Of a stretch of 56,776 bases of DNA, positions 33,412 to 42,076 are shown in pieces. The stretch's first letter is position 1, and every line of letters starts with the position of its first letter. The position numbers and the translations under genes were made by a program. The DNA is from Candidatus Uhrbacteria bacterium GW2011_GWF2_39_13 (GTDB lineage: Bacteria; Patescibacteriota; Patescibacteriia; UBA9934; GWF2-40-263). The notes below the pieces were generated by a model that saw nothing but the letters and a program-made list of their open reading frames with translations, was not told where the DNA came from and made no database searches. The DNA is taken from the NCBI GenBank assembly GCA_000993535.1, contig LBWG01000002.1, positions 1-56,776 on the forward strand, in the 5' to 3' direction.

Positions 33412-34806
33412 TCACGGAGTTAATCGATTCATAAGACGAGGGAACGGAATCGTTTCGCGCACATGGTGCAGTCCGCACAACCAAGCAACGATTCGTTCCA
33501 ATCCATAACCAAAACCGGAATGCGGGACAGATCCGTAACGACGCAAATCTACGTACCATTCAAAGGGTTTTGGATCGAGGTTATGTTCACGAATACGAAT
33601 CATGAGTGTTTCATAATCGTCTTCACGCTGAGATCCTCCAATAATTTCTCCATAGCCTTCTGGTGCCAACAAGTCATTATTCAGACAACGTGTTGGATCC
33701 TGTGGATCACGTTTCATATAAAACGCTTTGACAGCTGCGGGATATTTTTCCAAAAAAATGGGACGATCGTACTGTTGAGTCAAGAGCGTTTCATCATCAG
33801 CTCCTAAATCATCCATCTCTCCAATATCGCTTCTCATCGCTCGAAGCTTTGCCACAGCTTCTTGATGAGTGATATGTACAAACGGCGCCTGCACTTTTTC
33901 AAGAGGCGCGGTATCGCGACCGAGAACCTTTAATTCATATTGACAGTGTTTCAAGACATCCTGAACAATACGACAAATCAGTGCTTCTTGGATCGCCATG
34001 TTTCCTTCGTGTTCGACAAAGGTGGCTTCAGCATCCATCATCCAAAATTCCGTGAGATGGCGGCGAGTCTTTGATTTTTCTGCACGAAACACAGGACCAA
34101 AATCAAACGCACGTCCAAGGCTCATGATCCCCGCTTCCAAATAGAGCTGACCGGATTGAGCCAAATAGGCTTTTGTTTTTCGTGTTGAGGCTTCGACAGG
34201 CTCAGCCGATATTAAATTATTCCCTGAGCTTGCTAGCGGTGAGCTGGTCGAATCCGTCGAAGGGGCATCTGGCTCATCACTAAAATAATCCATTTCAAAT
34301 AATTCCGTCGTTCCCTCACAAGAGGTCGGGGTCAAAATAGGCGTATCAAATTTTACAAATCCGTTTTCATGGAACCATTCAAAGGTAGAGGTGATGATGC
34401 GATCACGCACACGCATCACCGCCCACTGGCTTTCTGCACGCAACCAGAAATGTCGATGATCTAAAAGAAAATCTGGACCATGTTCTTTCTTTCCGATTGG
34501 GTATCCTTCCGGAGCAATCTGAATCGCTTGAATAAACCGACCTTCTAATTCAAATCCCAACGGAGCACGGGTATCTTCTTTTACGATTCCACGAACCACG
34601 ACAGATGATTCAAGACGCAGGCTTTCAAGAACCGCCCATTGATCTTCTGTCAGATCAGCCTTGGAATAGACGACTTGTACCCGACCTGTTCCATCACGAA
34701 ATTGTAAAAAGAAAATTTTGCCACTAGAACGAAAGTTATAGCACCAGCCCTTGAGTTCCACCTCCTCCCCTACGTGTTTATGAATTTCAGAAACGTTTAT
34801 TGTCAT
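33412..34806 (-). CDS. asnS: Asparaginyl-tRNA synthetase with a repeat-derived insert
   Basis: 464 residues. OB-fold (VELKGWCYNFRSSGKIFFLQFRDGTG), motif 1 FVKFDTPILTPTSCEGTTELF, motif 2 FRAEKSKTRRHLTEFWMMDAEATF and motif 3 GFGYGLERIVAWL define AsnRS. Between EMDYF and KAYLAQSGQ, normally almost contiguous, lie about 35 extra residues (176-210) that are Ser/Thr/Ala/Pro-rich and encoded by a palindromic repeat (see the repeat entry). The insert is in frame and in a surface loop before motif 2, so activity may be kept. AAGGA lies 7 nt before the ATG. Confidence 0.93.
   Translation of the reverse strand: MTINVSEIHKHVGEEVELKGWCYNFRSSGKIFFLQFRDGTGRVQVVYSKADLTEDQWAVLESLRLESSVVVRGIVKEDTRAPLGFELEGRFIQAIQIAPEGYPIGKKEHGPDFLLDHRHFWLRAESQWAVMRVRDRIITSTFEWFHENGFVKFDTPILTPTSCEGTTELFEMDYFSDEPDAPSTDSTSSPLASSGNNLISAEPVEASTRKTKAYLAQSGQLYLEAGIMSLGRAFDFGPVFRAEKSKTRRHLTEFWMMDAEATFVEHEGNMAIQEALICRIVQDVLKHCQYELKVLGRDTAPLEKVQAPFVHITHQEAVAKLRAMRSDIGEMDDLGADDETLLTQQYDRPIFLEKYPAAVKAFYMKRDPQDPTRCLNNDLLAPEGYGEIIGGSQREDDYETLMIRIREHNLDPKPFEWYVDLRRYGSVPHSGFGYGLERIVAWLCGLHHVRETIPFPRLMNRLTP
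34177..34281. repeat. Palindromic repeat inserted in frame within asnS
   Basis: It contains GCTTCGACAGGCTCAGCC and CCCTGAGC...GTCGAAGGGG, the same CCCTGAGC/TCGAAGGG halves as the dispersed repeats at 45.7, 46.8 and 47.4 kb. It is translated as part of AsnRS. Confidence 0.75.
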
Positions 34807-34870
34807 AGTGTCCTTAGTTTAGAAAAAAAATGAGTAAACAGCAACTGAATAGAAACTGAATAGGAAATCC

Positions 34871-34899
34871 TTGAAAAAGATCTTTTCTTTCTGTATCCT
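34871..34899 (+). promoter_or_regulatory. Promoter of dus, near-leaderless
   Basis: TTGAAA, 17 nt, TATCCT, then 9 nt to the ATG at 34909. The RNA would start about 2-3 nt before the start codon. Confidence 0.6.
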
Positions 34900-34908
34900 C
34901 TTCCTGTT

Positions 34909-35970
34909 ATGAAGCTTGATTGGTCGAAAATCCAAAATCCCATTATTGCGCTTTCTCCCATGGCAGACATGACGGACCAAAGTTTTTGCCGTGTGGTAAA
35001 AGATGTTTCAAAACAAGGGTCACTCATGAACGGTTTTGGCAGCCCTATCGTTTTTCGAGAAATGGTGAGTGCAGAAGCGGTCGTGCGAGGGAATGAAAAA
35101 ACGCTAGGGATGACGGATATCCATCCGGATGAGCGTCCCATTGTCCAGCAACTTTTTGGAAGCGATCCTGATACCTTGGCGGAGGCAGCTCGCATTATTG
35201 AAGAGCAGCATCATCCGGAAGGGTTTGATCTGAACATGGGATGTCCGGTTTATAAGATCGTACACAATTTCAATGGTGCGGCACTGATGAAAGAACCGGC
35301 ATTGGCCGCAAAAATCATCCAAAAAATAAAATCCGTTATCTCCGTTCCTCTTTCGATTAAAATTCGAACGGGTTGGAGCGATCCAAAAGAATGCCTTGAG
35401 TTTTCAAAAGTTATTGAAGCGGCAGGGGCTGACCTCATCACCGTGCACGGCCGAACAAAAATCCAAGGATATTCTGGAGAATCGGATTGGAATATCATCA
35501 AAGACGTCAAAAAAGGAATTTCAATCCCCGTATTGGCAAACGGAGATATACACACGACTGCATTGACTTTCGAAGCTCTTAAAACAACCCAATGTAATGG
35601 CGTTCTTATTGCCCGCGGGGCTCTTGGAAACCCTTGGATTTTTTCCCAAATTGAAAGTCTGCTTGCAGGCAAACCTCCAAAACAAATCTCTCTTGAAGAG
35701 CGTATACGGGTGATCAAACAACACCTGGACTATCACACGGAACAATATGGAGAACGGGGTATCCCAACATTTCGGAAACACTTAACGTGGTATCTGCGAG
35801 GTATTCCAAAAGCAAAAATCTACAAAGAACAGCTACATACAGCACAAACTCAAGAACAGGTGTGTCTTATCCTTGATCATCTTCTTTCAGACGGGGTTGT
35901 TGAAGAGACGATTTCTGATAGGGACGCAAATCATCCACACGCGACAAGACGTATTTTCATGAAAAAATAA
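34909..35970 (+). CDS. dus: tRNA-dihydrouridine synthase
   Basis: A 353-residue FMN-dependent TIM-barrel enzyme. LSPMADMTDQSFCRVV begins the barrel, the catalytic acid Cys is in DLNMGCPVYKIVHNFNGAALM, phosphate-binding parts are KIRTGW, ITVHGRTKIQGYSG, VLANGDI and GVLIARGALGNPWIF; a helical tRNA-binding domain fills the C-terminal 100 residues. It reduces uridines in the D-loop of tRNAs. It stands alone between a leaderless promoter and a terminator. Confidence 0.93.
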   Translation: MKLDWSKIQNPIIALSPMADMTDQSFCRVVKDVSKQGSLMNGFGSPIVFREMVSAEAVVRGNEKTLGMTDIHPDERPIVQQLFGSDPDTLAEAARIIEEQHHPEGFDLNMGCPVYKIVHNFNGAALMKEPALAAKIIQKIKSVISVPLSIKIRTGWSDPKECLEFSKVIEAAGADLITVHGRTKIQGYSGESDWNIIKDVKKGISIPVLANGDIHTTALTFEALKTTQCNGVLIARGALGNPWIFSQIESLLAGKPPKQISLEERIRVIKQHLDYHTEQYGERGIPTFRKHLTWYLRGIPKAKIYKEQLHTAQTQEQVCLILDHLLSDGVVEETISDRDANHPHATRRIFMKK

Positions 35971-35996
35971 AAAACTTACGTCAAGACGTAAGTTTT
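35971..35996 (+). terminator. Terminator of dus
   Basis: AAAACTTACGTC / GACGTAAGTTTT with an AA loop and a following T-run, starting right after the stop. Confidence 0.88.
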
Positions 35997-36089
35997 TTAT
36001 GTTGAGATCTGTACAAAACTCTTTTTTCATGTTAGGACAAAGGCGACAAACGTCTTGTTTGTTTTCAAAAAGATTATGAGGAGAAGTCA

Positions 36090-37157
36090 ATGAAAACTCT
36101 TTTTGTCGGAACAGGAAGCTATGTACCCAAAACTGTGACCAATGAAGAGTTATTCGATCTGTTTCATCAAGCCACAGACGGAAAGAGACCCTCTCAAAAA
36201 AATGGAGAACCCGTCAATTCAGATTGGCCTGAACGTTATTTCGGAATCAAAAGTCGATGTTTGGATCTGATAGGCAATACCATGACCGACACGGATCTTG
36301 CCGTCACAGCAGCGGAGCTTGCTCTTAAAAACAGTGGTATATCCTCATCACAAGTAGGAGTGCTGATCCACATCAGTCCAATCCCAGATAAAGTTCATTT
36401 CCAAAATCATATAGCAGATATCATTCAAAGATTGAATCTTGCAACAGATGTGCATGCGATCTATCTGGATCTTGGTTGTTGTGCCTTAGGTCCGGCTCTG
36501 CGAGAGGTGCAGGCTAATCTTCATTTGGAACCGGAAACGTACGTCCTTCTTATCTCGTCCCAATGCGTTTCACCGCTTATTCGAGACAAAGAATCTCTTT
36601 CCAGATACCTGAATCATCCCACAGAACCCTTTGCTTGGCTTACGACCGGAACAGTTTTTTCAGATGGCGCAGCGGCTATTGTGTGCAAGCACATAGATGA
36701 TCGTGAAAAACGAGGAATTTTAAGAATATGGGCTGGATGCAACCCGTCCGGAATCATCACGGCATACGAAAACGGTTTCTATATCATGAATGGTGCCTTT
36801 GTGAAGAAGAACTTCATCCCTACGATGCAAGCTCTGTATGGACGGATGCTCAAAGAATGGGACACTTACGTATATCCTTTCGTTGAAAAACCGTTCTCAC
36901 ATACGTTAGTAAAACGCTGGTATTTCCATCAGGCGAATGCAAATCTCATCAAGGAAGTCGTTGAATTACTTAAAATCCCCGTGGATCGCGTACCACTTCT
37001 TATCACAACAGAAGGAAATTCTTCTGCGGTTTCTACCATACGTCTTTTGGATAAAGATCGAAGGGACGGAACTGTACAAGAAGGAGATCTTGTCGTGTTT
37101 TTCTGGACTGGAGCTGGAAATGGCGCCCAGTACGGTTACAGCGTCATGATTGTGTAA
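36090..37157 (+). CDS. 3-oxoacyl-ACP synthase III-like condensing enzyme
   Basis: A 355-residue thiolase-fold protein of the KAS III type. The catalytic triad is visible: Cys in YLDLGCCALGPALRE (about residue 132), His in YFHQANANLIKEVV and Asn in EGNSSAVSTIRLL. FSDGAAAIV and the C-terminal VVFFWTGAGNGAQYGYSVMI agree with the FabH/BenH-like family. Length is slightly above FabH (about 317). No other fatty-acid synthesis gene is in the window, so it may not work in a normal FAS II. It could load a ketide or beta-keto moiety onto another acceptor. A strong GAGGAG lies 7 nt upstream of the ATG, unlike most neighbouring backbone genes. Confidence 0.85.
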   Translation: MKTLFVGTGSYVPKTVTNEELFDLFHQATDGKRPSQKNGEPVNSDWPERYFGIKSRCLDLIGNTMTDTDLAVTAAELALKNSGISSSQVGVLIHISPIPDKVHFQNHIADIIQRLNLATDVHAIYLDLGCCALGPALREVQANLHLEPETYVLLISSQCVSPLIRDKESLSRYLNHPTEPFAWLTTGTVFSDGAAAIVCKHIDDREKRGILRIWAGCNPSGIITAYENGFYIMNGAFVKKNFIPTMQALYGRMLKEWDTYVYPFVEKPFSHTLVKRWYFHQANANLIKEVVELLKIPVDRVPLLITTEGNSSAVSTIRLLDKDRRDGTVQEGDLVVFFWTGAGNGAQYGYSVMIV

Positions 37158-37169
37158 AAACCTTTACTC

Positions 37170-37201
37170 AAAATCATCAAACACATCTGTTTGATGATTT
37201 T
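37170..37201 (+). terminator. Terminator after the KAS III gene
   Basis: AAAATCATCAAACA / TGTTTGATGATTTT with a CATC loop and following T-run. Confidence 0.87.
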
Positions 37202-37226
37202 TTCTTTTAAAAACATGATCTATCCC

Positions 37227-38603
37227 CTATCTTCCATAAATCGTTGAAGCTTTTTCTTTCCAATAAGCTGGTAAGCCTGATGAGCTCTCTGCTGTGGCAG
37301 GAAGGTAATAGTACTTATCATTTGACCATCCCCAATACTCAATAACGGGATATTCTACATAACGGAAATAATCCCAATCAATCAATTCTGATTCAGAATA
37401 AGAGTAACAGCGTCCATTCTCATAACAGGTGTTTCCAAAGACAGCATCCACAGGGAACCACTGTCCTTCATAATACACTTCTGTCCACGCATGACCTCCT
37501 ATATCCAAAGGACTGTTTCCAAACTGAACCATTCCAAGAGCGGTACGGACATTATCTTTTCCAAAAAAAGCAGCAGCTTCATAGAGAGATCCTGAAGCAC
37601 TTGCTTGGTCATCACAATCTCCCACGGCTGATTGTTTCTCGCACACTGGACTGCTTGTAAACTCAGGAGACTGTGCCAAATAATCCTTTGGCAAAGCAAA
37701 TTTGTCTGAACAGCCATATATTTCTGTGTCAGCGACCCAGTAACGCAATTGCATCGCTTTATACATGTCCTCTATCCCAGAATAACGACTGGCCTCCTCA
37801 ATAACAGTTGAATCCGTTGGAGTAAAAAATTTCTGAGCATAAAGAACGTAATCCTCAGAACTCATATTTGGAGAGCATTGTGAATCGGGAACGATGGTAC
37901 ACGCAACATTATTTCCTTCATTTTGTAAATCTTCGTCTGCTTCACCTCCCTGTTCTTCCTCTTGCTCACGAATACTTGTACAGCGTTCATAGGCACGCTC
38001 AGCCGATTTTGGAAATTTCTTGGCAACATAAGCGGCAACTTCCTCACAAGTTCCTGGAAGATCTTGTTGAATCGTTAGACTTACTTCTGTCTCCTCTAAT
38101 TGATCTTGAAAATCGCTTTGAAGAAGAGCAAGCATCGACTTAAGAGACTCAATATCGGTCAAAGGAAAAAGCATCTTTATACAAGAATCACTTTCGGAAA
38201 GTACATCTTCTTCAAAAGAAGCAATAATAATGGAGTAGGAACCTATTTCTTTTTGTCGATAAACGGTTTGTGCGAGATCTGTATAAGTCTCTACCTGACA
38301 TTCTCCACCAAGAAGTAAAACGCTTCGATTACTCAAAATGGTGTTTAACCCGTTTTTTAATTGGCTGCCACGACCTGTTGTTTGCAACTGCTTTAAAATC
38401 GTTGATTCAGAAGAAACCAGATCAAAATCAGATGTTTCTATTTGTTCATCATTTACTTCAAGTTCTTCTTCACCTTGTTCTAAAACTTCCTGTTCTTGTT
38501 CTTCAAATGTTTCAGTGGGTTCGTTTGTTGTTTTTTGTCTTAAGTTCGTACATCCAGCCCCAGTAATAAGCAAAAAAATGACTAATAAACTCAGATAACG
38601 CAT
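37227..38603 (-). CDS. Transglutaminase-like lipoprotein
   Basis: 458 residues with a lipoprotein signal (MRYLSLLVIFLLITGAGC; lipobox TGAGC). An acidic linker (EEQEQEVLEQGEEELE) precedes a region of unknown fold, then a transglutaminase-like domain: Cys in VGDCDDQASASGSLYEAAAFF (near residue 320), His in IGGHAWTEVYYEGQW and Asp in PVDAVFG, in the C-H-D order of the papain-like fold. Extra cysteines flank the site. It is tethered outside the membrane and may cleave or cross-link peptides or act as a peptidoglycan-related protease. Confidence 0.78.
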   Translation of the reverse strand: MRYLSLLVIFLLITGAGCTNLRQKTTNEPTETFEEQEQEVLEQGEEELEVNDEQIETSDFDLVSSESTILKQLQTTGRGSQLKNGLNTILSNRSVLLLGGECQVETYTDLAQTVYRQKEIGSYSIIIASFEEDVLSESDSCIKMLFPLTDIESLKSMLALLQSDFQDQLEETEVSLTIQQDLPGTCEEVAAYVAKKFPKSAERAYERCTSIREQEEEQGGEADEDLQNEGNNVACTIVPDSQCSPNMSSEDYVLYAQKFFTPTDSTVIEEASRYSGIEDMYKAMQLRYWVADTEIYGCSDKFALPKDYLAQSPEFTSSPVCEKQSAVGDCDDQASASGSLYEAAAFFGKDNVRTALGMVQFGNSPLDIGGHAWTEVYYEGQWFPVDAVFGNTCYENGRCYSYSESELIDWDYFRYVEYPVIEYWGWSNDKYYYLPATAESSSGLPAYWKEKASTIYGR

Positions 38604-38748
38604 AAACGTATTTTTTTAAAACTATATCTTCAAGATAACAAAAATATGTTCGTTTAGATAGGCGAAGAGTGGATAAAATGCTTTACTAAATGTAAAAAAT
38701 ACAGTATTCTTTAAAGGTAATTTATAATTTATTTGTTAAGAAATTCCT

Positions 38749-39039
38749 ATGTCTAAAAATACGTTTAGCGCGATTCTTCTTGTAGGAGCGCTTATGCTTA
38801 CTGGAGCTGGATGTTTCAATTCCTCATCTACTAAATCTTCTTCTCTTCCACCAGATCAAGAAGAATATGACGCGAATGCAGAAGTAGACGTAGAAGCAGA
38901 GACTCCTGATCTTAATGCTAATTCAACGGTAGAAGATTACGAAGATGTGAGCGCAGAGATCAAAGATCTCAGTGAAGACATTGAAAAAATGAACGCAGAG
39001 ATTAATTCATTGAACAGTGTCAACACCAACCTCGAATAA
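38749..39039 (+). CDS. Small acidic lipoprotein
   Basis: 96 residues: signal MSKNTFSAILLVGALMLTGAGC with lipobox TGAGC, a Ser/Pro linker, then an acidic helix (EDVSAEIKDLSEDIEKMNAEINSLNSV) with heptad spacing. It probably forms an extracytoplasmic coiled coil. It precedes the secreted helical protein and may share its transcript. Confidence 0.65.
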   Translation: MSKNTFSAILLVGALMLTGAGCFNSSSTKSSSLPPDQEEYDANAEVDVEAETPDLNANSTVEDYEDVSAEIKDLSEDIEKMNAEINSLNSVNTNLE

Positions 39040-39064
39040 TTCAACAAGATTTATCAAAAAACAT

Positions 39065-39838
39065 ATGAATGTAAAAAATCTTCTTTCTCTGTTTGTTGTT
39101 CTTCAACTCATTGTCATGCCAGTTTTTGCTGTACAAGCCGCACCAAAAGACAATTTGACTGCAGAAGAACAAGCCGAACTTGAAGCGAAAGCAGCAGAAA
39201 GCAAAGCACAAGCACAAGAAACAGCTGCAGAAGTTGCAGAAAAATTAGGACTCGAATTTGCAGATCTTCAAGTAAAACTCATTGCCGGTCTGGACAAATC
39301 TGTCGAAGCCATTGATAACGCTATTGATACAATCAATGCCTCTGTCTACATGAGCAGTGAAACAAAAGTGGAACTGACCGATGGTTTGAAAACATTACAA
39401 GGAAAGCTGCTTGATTATAGAAGACAAGTAAATAATGCAGACACAATGGAAGAACTCCAAGCAATGAACACAGAAGTCATCGCCCTCTTGAAAGCTAACA
39501 AAACCGTGATCATTGACGCCATAAAAGAAAGCATGCTTGTAATCACAGAACAAGTTTCACAAAGCGTGGAAAAAATTAAGATCAAAGCAGAAGCTGCACT
39601 CAAAGCGCTTGATGTAGAATGTGATTCTGAATCATTTGCAGAAATTGAAAAATTAGTCGCAGAACTTGAAACAACCAACGCTTCCCTTAAAGTAGCTATT
39701 GAGGCAGAAGATGTGGCAACAGCAAAAACACAAGCAAGAGCCGCCATTAGTCTTTCTGTAAACCTCGCAGCAAGCTTTGCCGTATTAGTGGATGATTGTG
39801 AGGAAGAAATCCAAGCACAAGCTGAAATAAATCTATAA
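39065..39838 (+). CDS. Secreted alpha-helical protein
   Basis: About 257 residues from the ATG at 39065 (MNVKNLLSLFVVLQLIVMPVFAVQAA); the track start at 39017 overlaps the lipoprotein gene. The signal peptide probably cleaves after VQAA. The mature part is almost entirely helical and rich in Ala, Glu and Lys with heptad-like repeats, two Cys (VECDSES and VDDCEEE) that could form one disulfide. No known domain. It is likely a structural or spacer protein outside the membrane. Confidence 0.62.
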   Translation: MNVKNLLSLFVVLQLIVMPVFAVQAAPKDNLTAEEQAELEAKAAESKAQAQETAAEVAEKLGLEFADLQVKLIAGLDKSVEAIDNAIDTINASVYMSSETKVELTDGLKTLQGKLLDYRRQVNNADTMEELQAMNTEVIALLKANKTVIIDAIKESMLVITEQVSQSVEKIKIKAEAALKALDVECDSESFAEIEKLVAELETTNASLKVAIEAEDVATAKTQARAAISLSVNLAASFAVLVDDCEEEIQAQAEINL

Positions 39839-39845
39839 TTCACTT

Positions 39846-39880
39846 AAAAACCACCCTAAAATTATCGAAGGGTGGTTTTT
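39846..39880 (+). terminator. Terminator of the two secreted-protein genes
   Basis: AAAAACCACCCT / AGGGTGGTTTTT with an 11-nt loop and following T-run. Confidence 0.87.
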
Positions 39881-39956
39881 ATTTTGTCTCATCTCTATCC
39901 ATGTAAAAGAAAAAACGGTATAGTATGTTTATTATTCCCTTCATTAACGATAATCT

Positions 39957-40703
39957 ATGTATACTGAGCAACAAGGCTCAGCTCCAGAACAGTTTGATCC
40001 TTCATTATTTAAATTCCCTAAAAAAGAGGTTCGAAGACGTCCTAGAATGGATGTTAGAACACGACATCATGAACTAAAAGTGCGGACACCACCATCAATG
40101 GAAATAGCCCATCAGAGAGCCTTGGAAGAACGTCGTCTTGAAGCTTCTAAAAAACCTGTAGAAACAATCAAAAAGATAGTAAAAGCTCCTACCTTCGAAC
40201 CAAAATTTGAAAAACTTTTAGAAAACATTGAGAGACTCGTTGTTGAACAACGAAAAAAAATTGCTCAACTACAATCAGTCTACGATAAAGCCTGGTTTGG
40301 AAGAGGAAAAAAACTCCAAGAGTTAGAAACAGCAAAGACAAAACGAACAGAGCTTCTTAAAAAACGAAATGAAGTTCGTAAAGAAGCTGGAATAATTGAT
40401 ATAGAAGATGATCTGATGACAGAAACAACGACTGAAAATAAATTAGAAAAACTCTTAGAAAACATAAAAGCGGAATTAGGGAAAAAACGTACAGAAATTC
40501 TTCGACTCAAATCCAAGTATGACAAAGCCTGGTTTGGAAGAGAAACAAAACACAAACAATTCGAAGAAGCTAAAAAAGACTTTATTCTTTATGCGAGAAA
40601 ATTAAAAGAAACACACAAAGATATTAAAAATATCAAAAATAAAGAATTGAATGAATATTTGGATGCCTTTGAAAAAAATCTATTTGATGAATGGAAAGAA
40701 TGA
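39957..40703 (+). CDS. Coiled-coil protein with duplicated KAWFGR module
   Basis: 248 residues without signal peptide. The N-terminal third is proline- and arginine-rich and disordered-looking. The rest has two copies of a module of about 50 residues: LLENIERLVVEQRKKIAQLQSVYDKAWFGRGKK and LLENIKAELGKKRTEILRLKSKYDKAWFGRETK. The invariant centre is YDKAWFGR within a charged coiled coil. I recognise no family. A TATAGT element sits about 40 nt upstream; the gene ends at a strong terminator. Confidence 0.6.
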   Translation: MYTEQQGSAPEQFDPSLFKFPKKEVRRRPRMDVRTRHHELKVRTPPSMEIAHQRALEERRLEASKKPVETIKKIVKAPTFEPKFEKLLENIERLVVEQRKKIAQLQSVYDKAWFGRGKKLQELETAKTKRTELLKKRNEVRKEAGIIDIEDDLMTETTTENKLEKLLENIKAELGKKRTEILRLKSKYDKAWFGRETKHKQFEEAKKDFILYARKLKETHKDIKNIKNKELNEYLDAFEKNLFDEWKE

Positions 40704-40728
40704 AAAACTCCGCGAGCCAAATGACGAT

Positions 40729-40760
40729 AAAAGAATTAGATCTCTTGATCTAATTCTTTT
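40729..40760 (+). terminator. Terminator of the KAWFGR gene
   Basis: AAAAGAATTAGATC / GATCTAATTCTTTT with a TCTT loop and following T-run. It also separates this gene from the converging murF. Confidence 0.87.
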
Positions 40761-40779
40761 TTTCTGTAGATTTGAAAAT

Positions 40780-42054
40780 TTATTGCCAATCTTGTCTAAC
40801 GAGCAATTCAGAAGCACGCAGAGGTTGTGCCATAAGATCTTTCACTACCTTTTCCATGCGAGCCGATTGAGATCCTTTAATAAGAACAATATCCCCTTTC
40901 TTCACTTGAACGTCTAACCAACGTCCTGCCTGGACAGGTGTATCAAAATGCTGGGTCTGTGCTTCTGGAATTCCCGCTTCGATCGCCGCACGGCGTATCT
41001 CACGAGTCATCTCACCTACTGTCACTAACAGATCTACTCCAAATTCTGCTACACGCATTCCTAACATTCTATGTTCTTGTTCCTGATAGCCACCCAACTG
41101 GGCCATGTGACCCAGCACAGCAATACGTCTTGCTTTTTCTGCAGGATGAAAAGCACATAAAACTTCCAGAGCCGCAATCATCGAGGCAGGAGCAGCATTA
41201 TAACTAGAATCAATCAAAAGAGATCCTTTAATACCTGGGAGAGGATTCATCCTTCCTGGTTCAAACACGATTCTTTGTAAAGAAGAAATAATTTCTTCTT
41301 GAGAAAGATTTAATCGTTTGGCAATGATGATGGCTGGCAACAAAGCGCTCACGCAGGAAGTACCGAGCATGTCTTTAAGCTCTACCTCAATGGAGGTCTG
41401 ATCCTGCATGTGAACGTGAGCACGAACCGTAGAAAAACGCTCACTTGGCTCAAAAGAAAAATCTTCTCGTGTCTCAAGTTGATAATCGCTCGCTCGAACC
41501 TGCGCGCCGGAAGAAAATCCGTATGTCACCACGCTTGCAGATGCATGACCGCGAAGTCCCAGAACCAGAGAGTCATCCGCGTTTAACAAAACAAGACCCT
41601 CTGGCTTGGTACATTCAATCATCACAGCCTTTTCTTCAGCCAACTGTTCAAGAGAACGAAAATATTCTGCATGCACAGGAGAAAGACGCGTCAAGACAGA
41701 AATATCTGGATTGGCAATGTCACACAAATGTTTCATGTCTCCCGGATGATCGATTCCATACTCAAGAACAAAAATTTCAGGAATGGTGCGAGGCGGTGAA
41801 CAAAGAATCTTCAACCAGCCAAAAATGGATTTTCTAGGAGATTCATATCCTAAAAGAGTTAAAGGAACACCAAATTCATTATTGTAATTTTTGATGGTCG
41901 TTCCAACGCGATATTTCGAAGAAAGCATGGTTGCAATCGCATTGCGTGTACTCGTTTTCCCTACAGAACCGCTTACCGTAATAATAAGAGGTTTGTGCGT
42001 CGCTAACATTTTTTTAGCCTTTTTCGTGATCTGATTTTGAATAAATGTTTTCAT
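40780..42054 (-). CDS. murF: UDP-MurNAc-tripeptide D-Ala-D-Ala ligase, short N-terminus
   Basis: A 424-residue Mur ligase. ATP-binding loop GSVGKTSTRNAIATML begins at about residue 29, followed by YGIDHPGDMKHLCDIANPDISVLTRLSPVHAEYF, LLNADDSLV, DSSYNAAPASMIAALEVL (MurF-specific) and a C-terminal Rossmann domain ending GSQSARMEKVVKDL. MurF usually has about 80-100 residues before the P-loop forming the UDP-MurNAc domain; here only some 28 remain. It is thus either an N-terminally reduced MurF or a MurF-like ligase with another acceptor. It lies downstream of the class B PBP in a cell-wall cluster. Confidence 0.85.
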   Translation of the reverse strand: MKTFIQNQITKKAKKMLATHKPLIITVSGSVGKTSTRNAIATMLSSKYRVGTTIKNYNNEFGVPLTLLGYESPRKSIFGWLKILCSPPRTIPEIFVLEYGIDHPGDMKHLCDIANPDISVLTRLSPVHAEYFRSLEQLAEEKAVMIECTKPEGLVLLNADDSLVLGLRGHASASVVTYGFSSGAQVRASDYQLETREDFSFEPSERFSTVRAHVHMQDQTSIEVELKDMLGTSCVSALLPAIIIAKRLNLSQEEIISSLQRIVFEPGRMNPLPGIKGSLLIDSSYNAAPASMIAALEVLCAFHPAEKARRIAVLGHMAQLGGYQEQEHRMLGMRVAEFGVDLLVTVGEMTREIRRAAIEAGIPEAQTQHFDTPVQAGRWLDVQVKKGDIVLIKGSQSARMEKVVKDLMAQPLRASELLVRQDWQ

Positions 42055-42076
42055 AAAAAATAAGAAAATGATGAGA

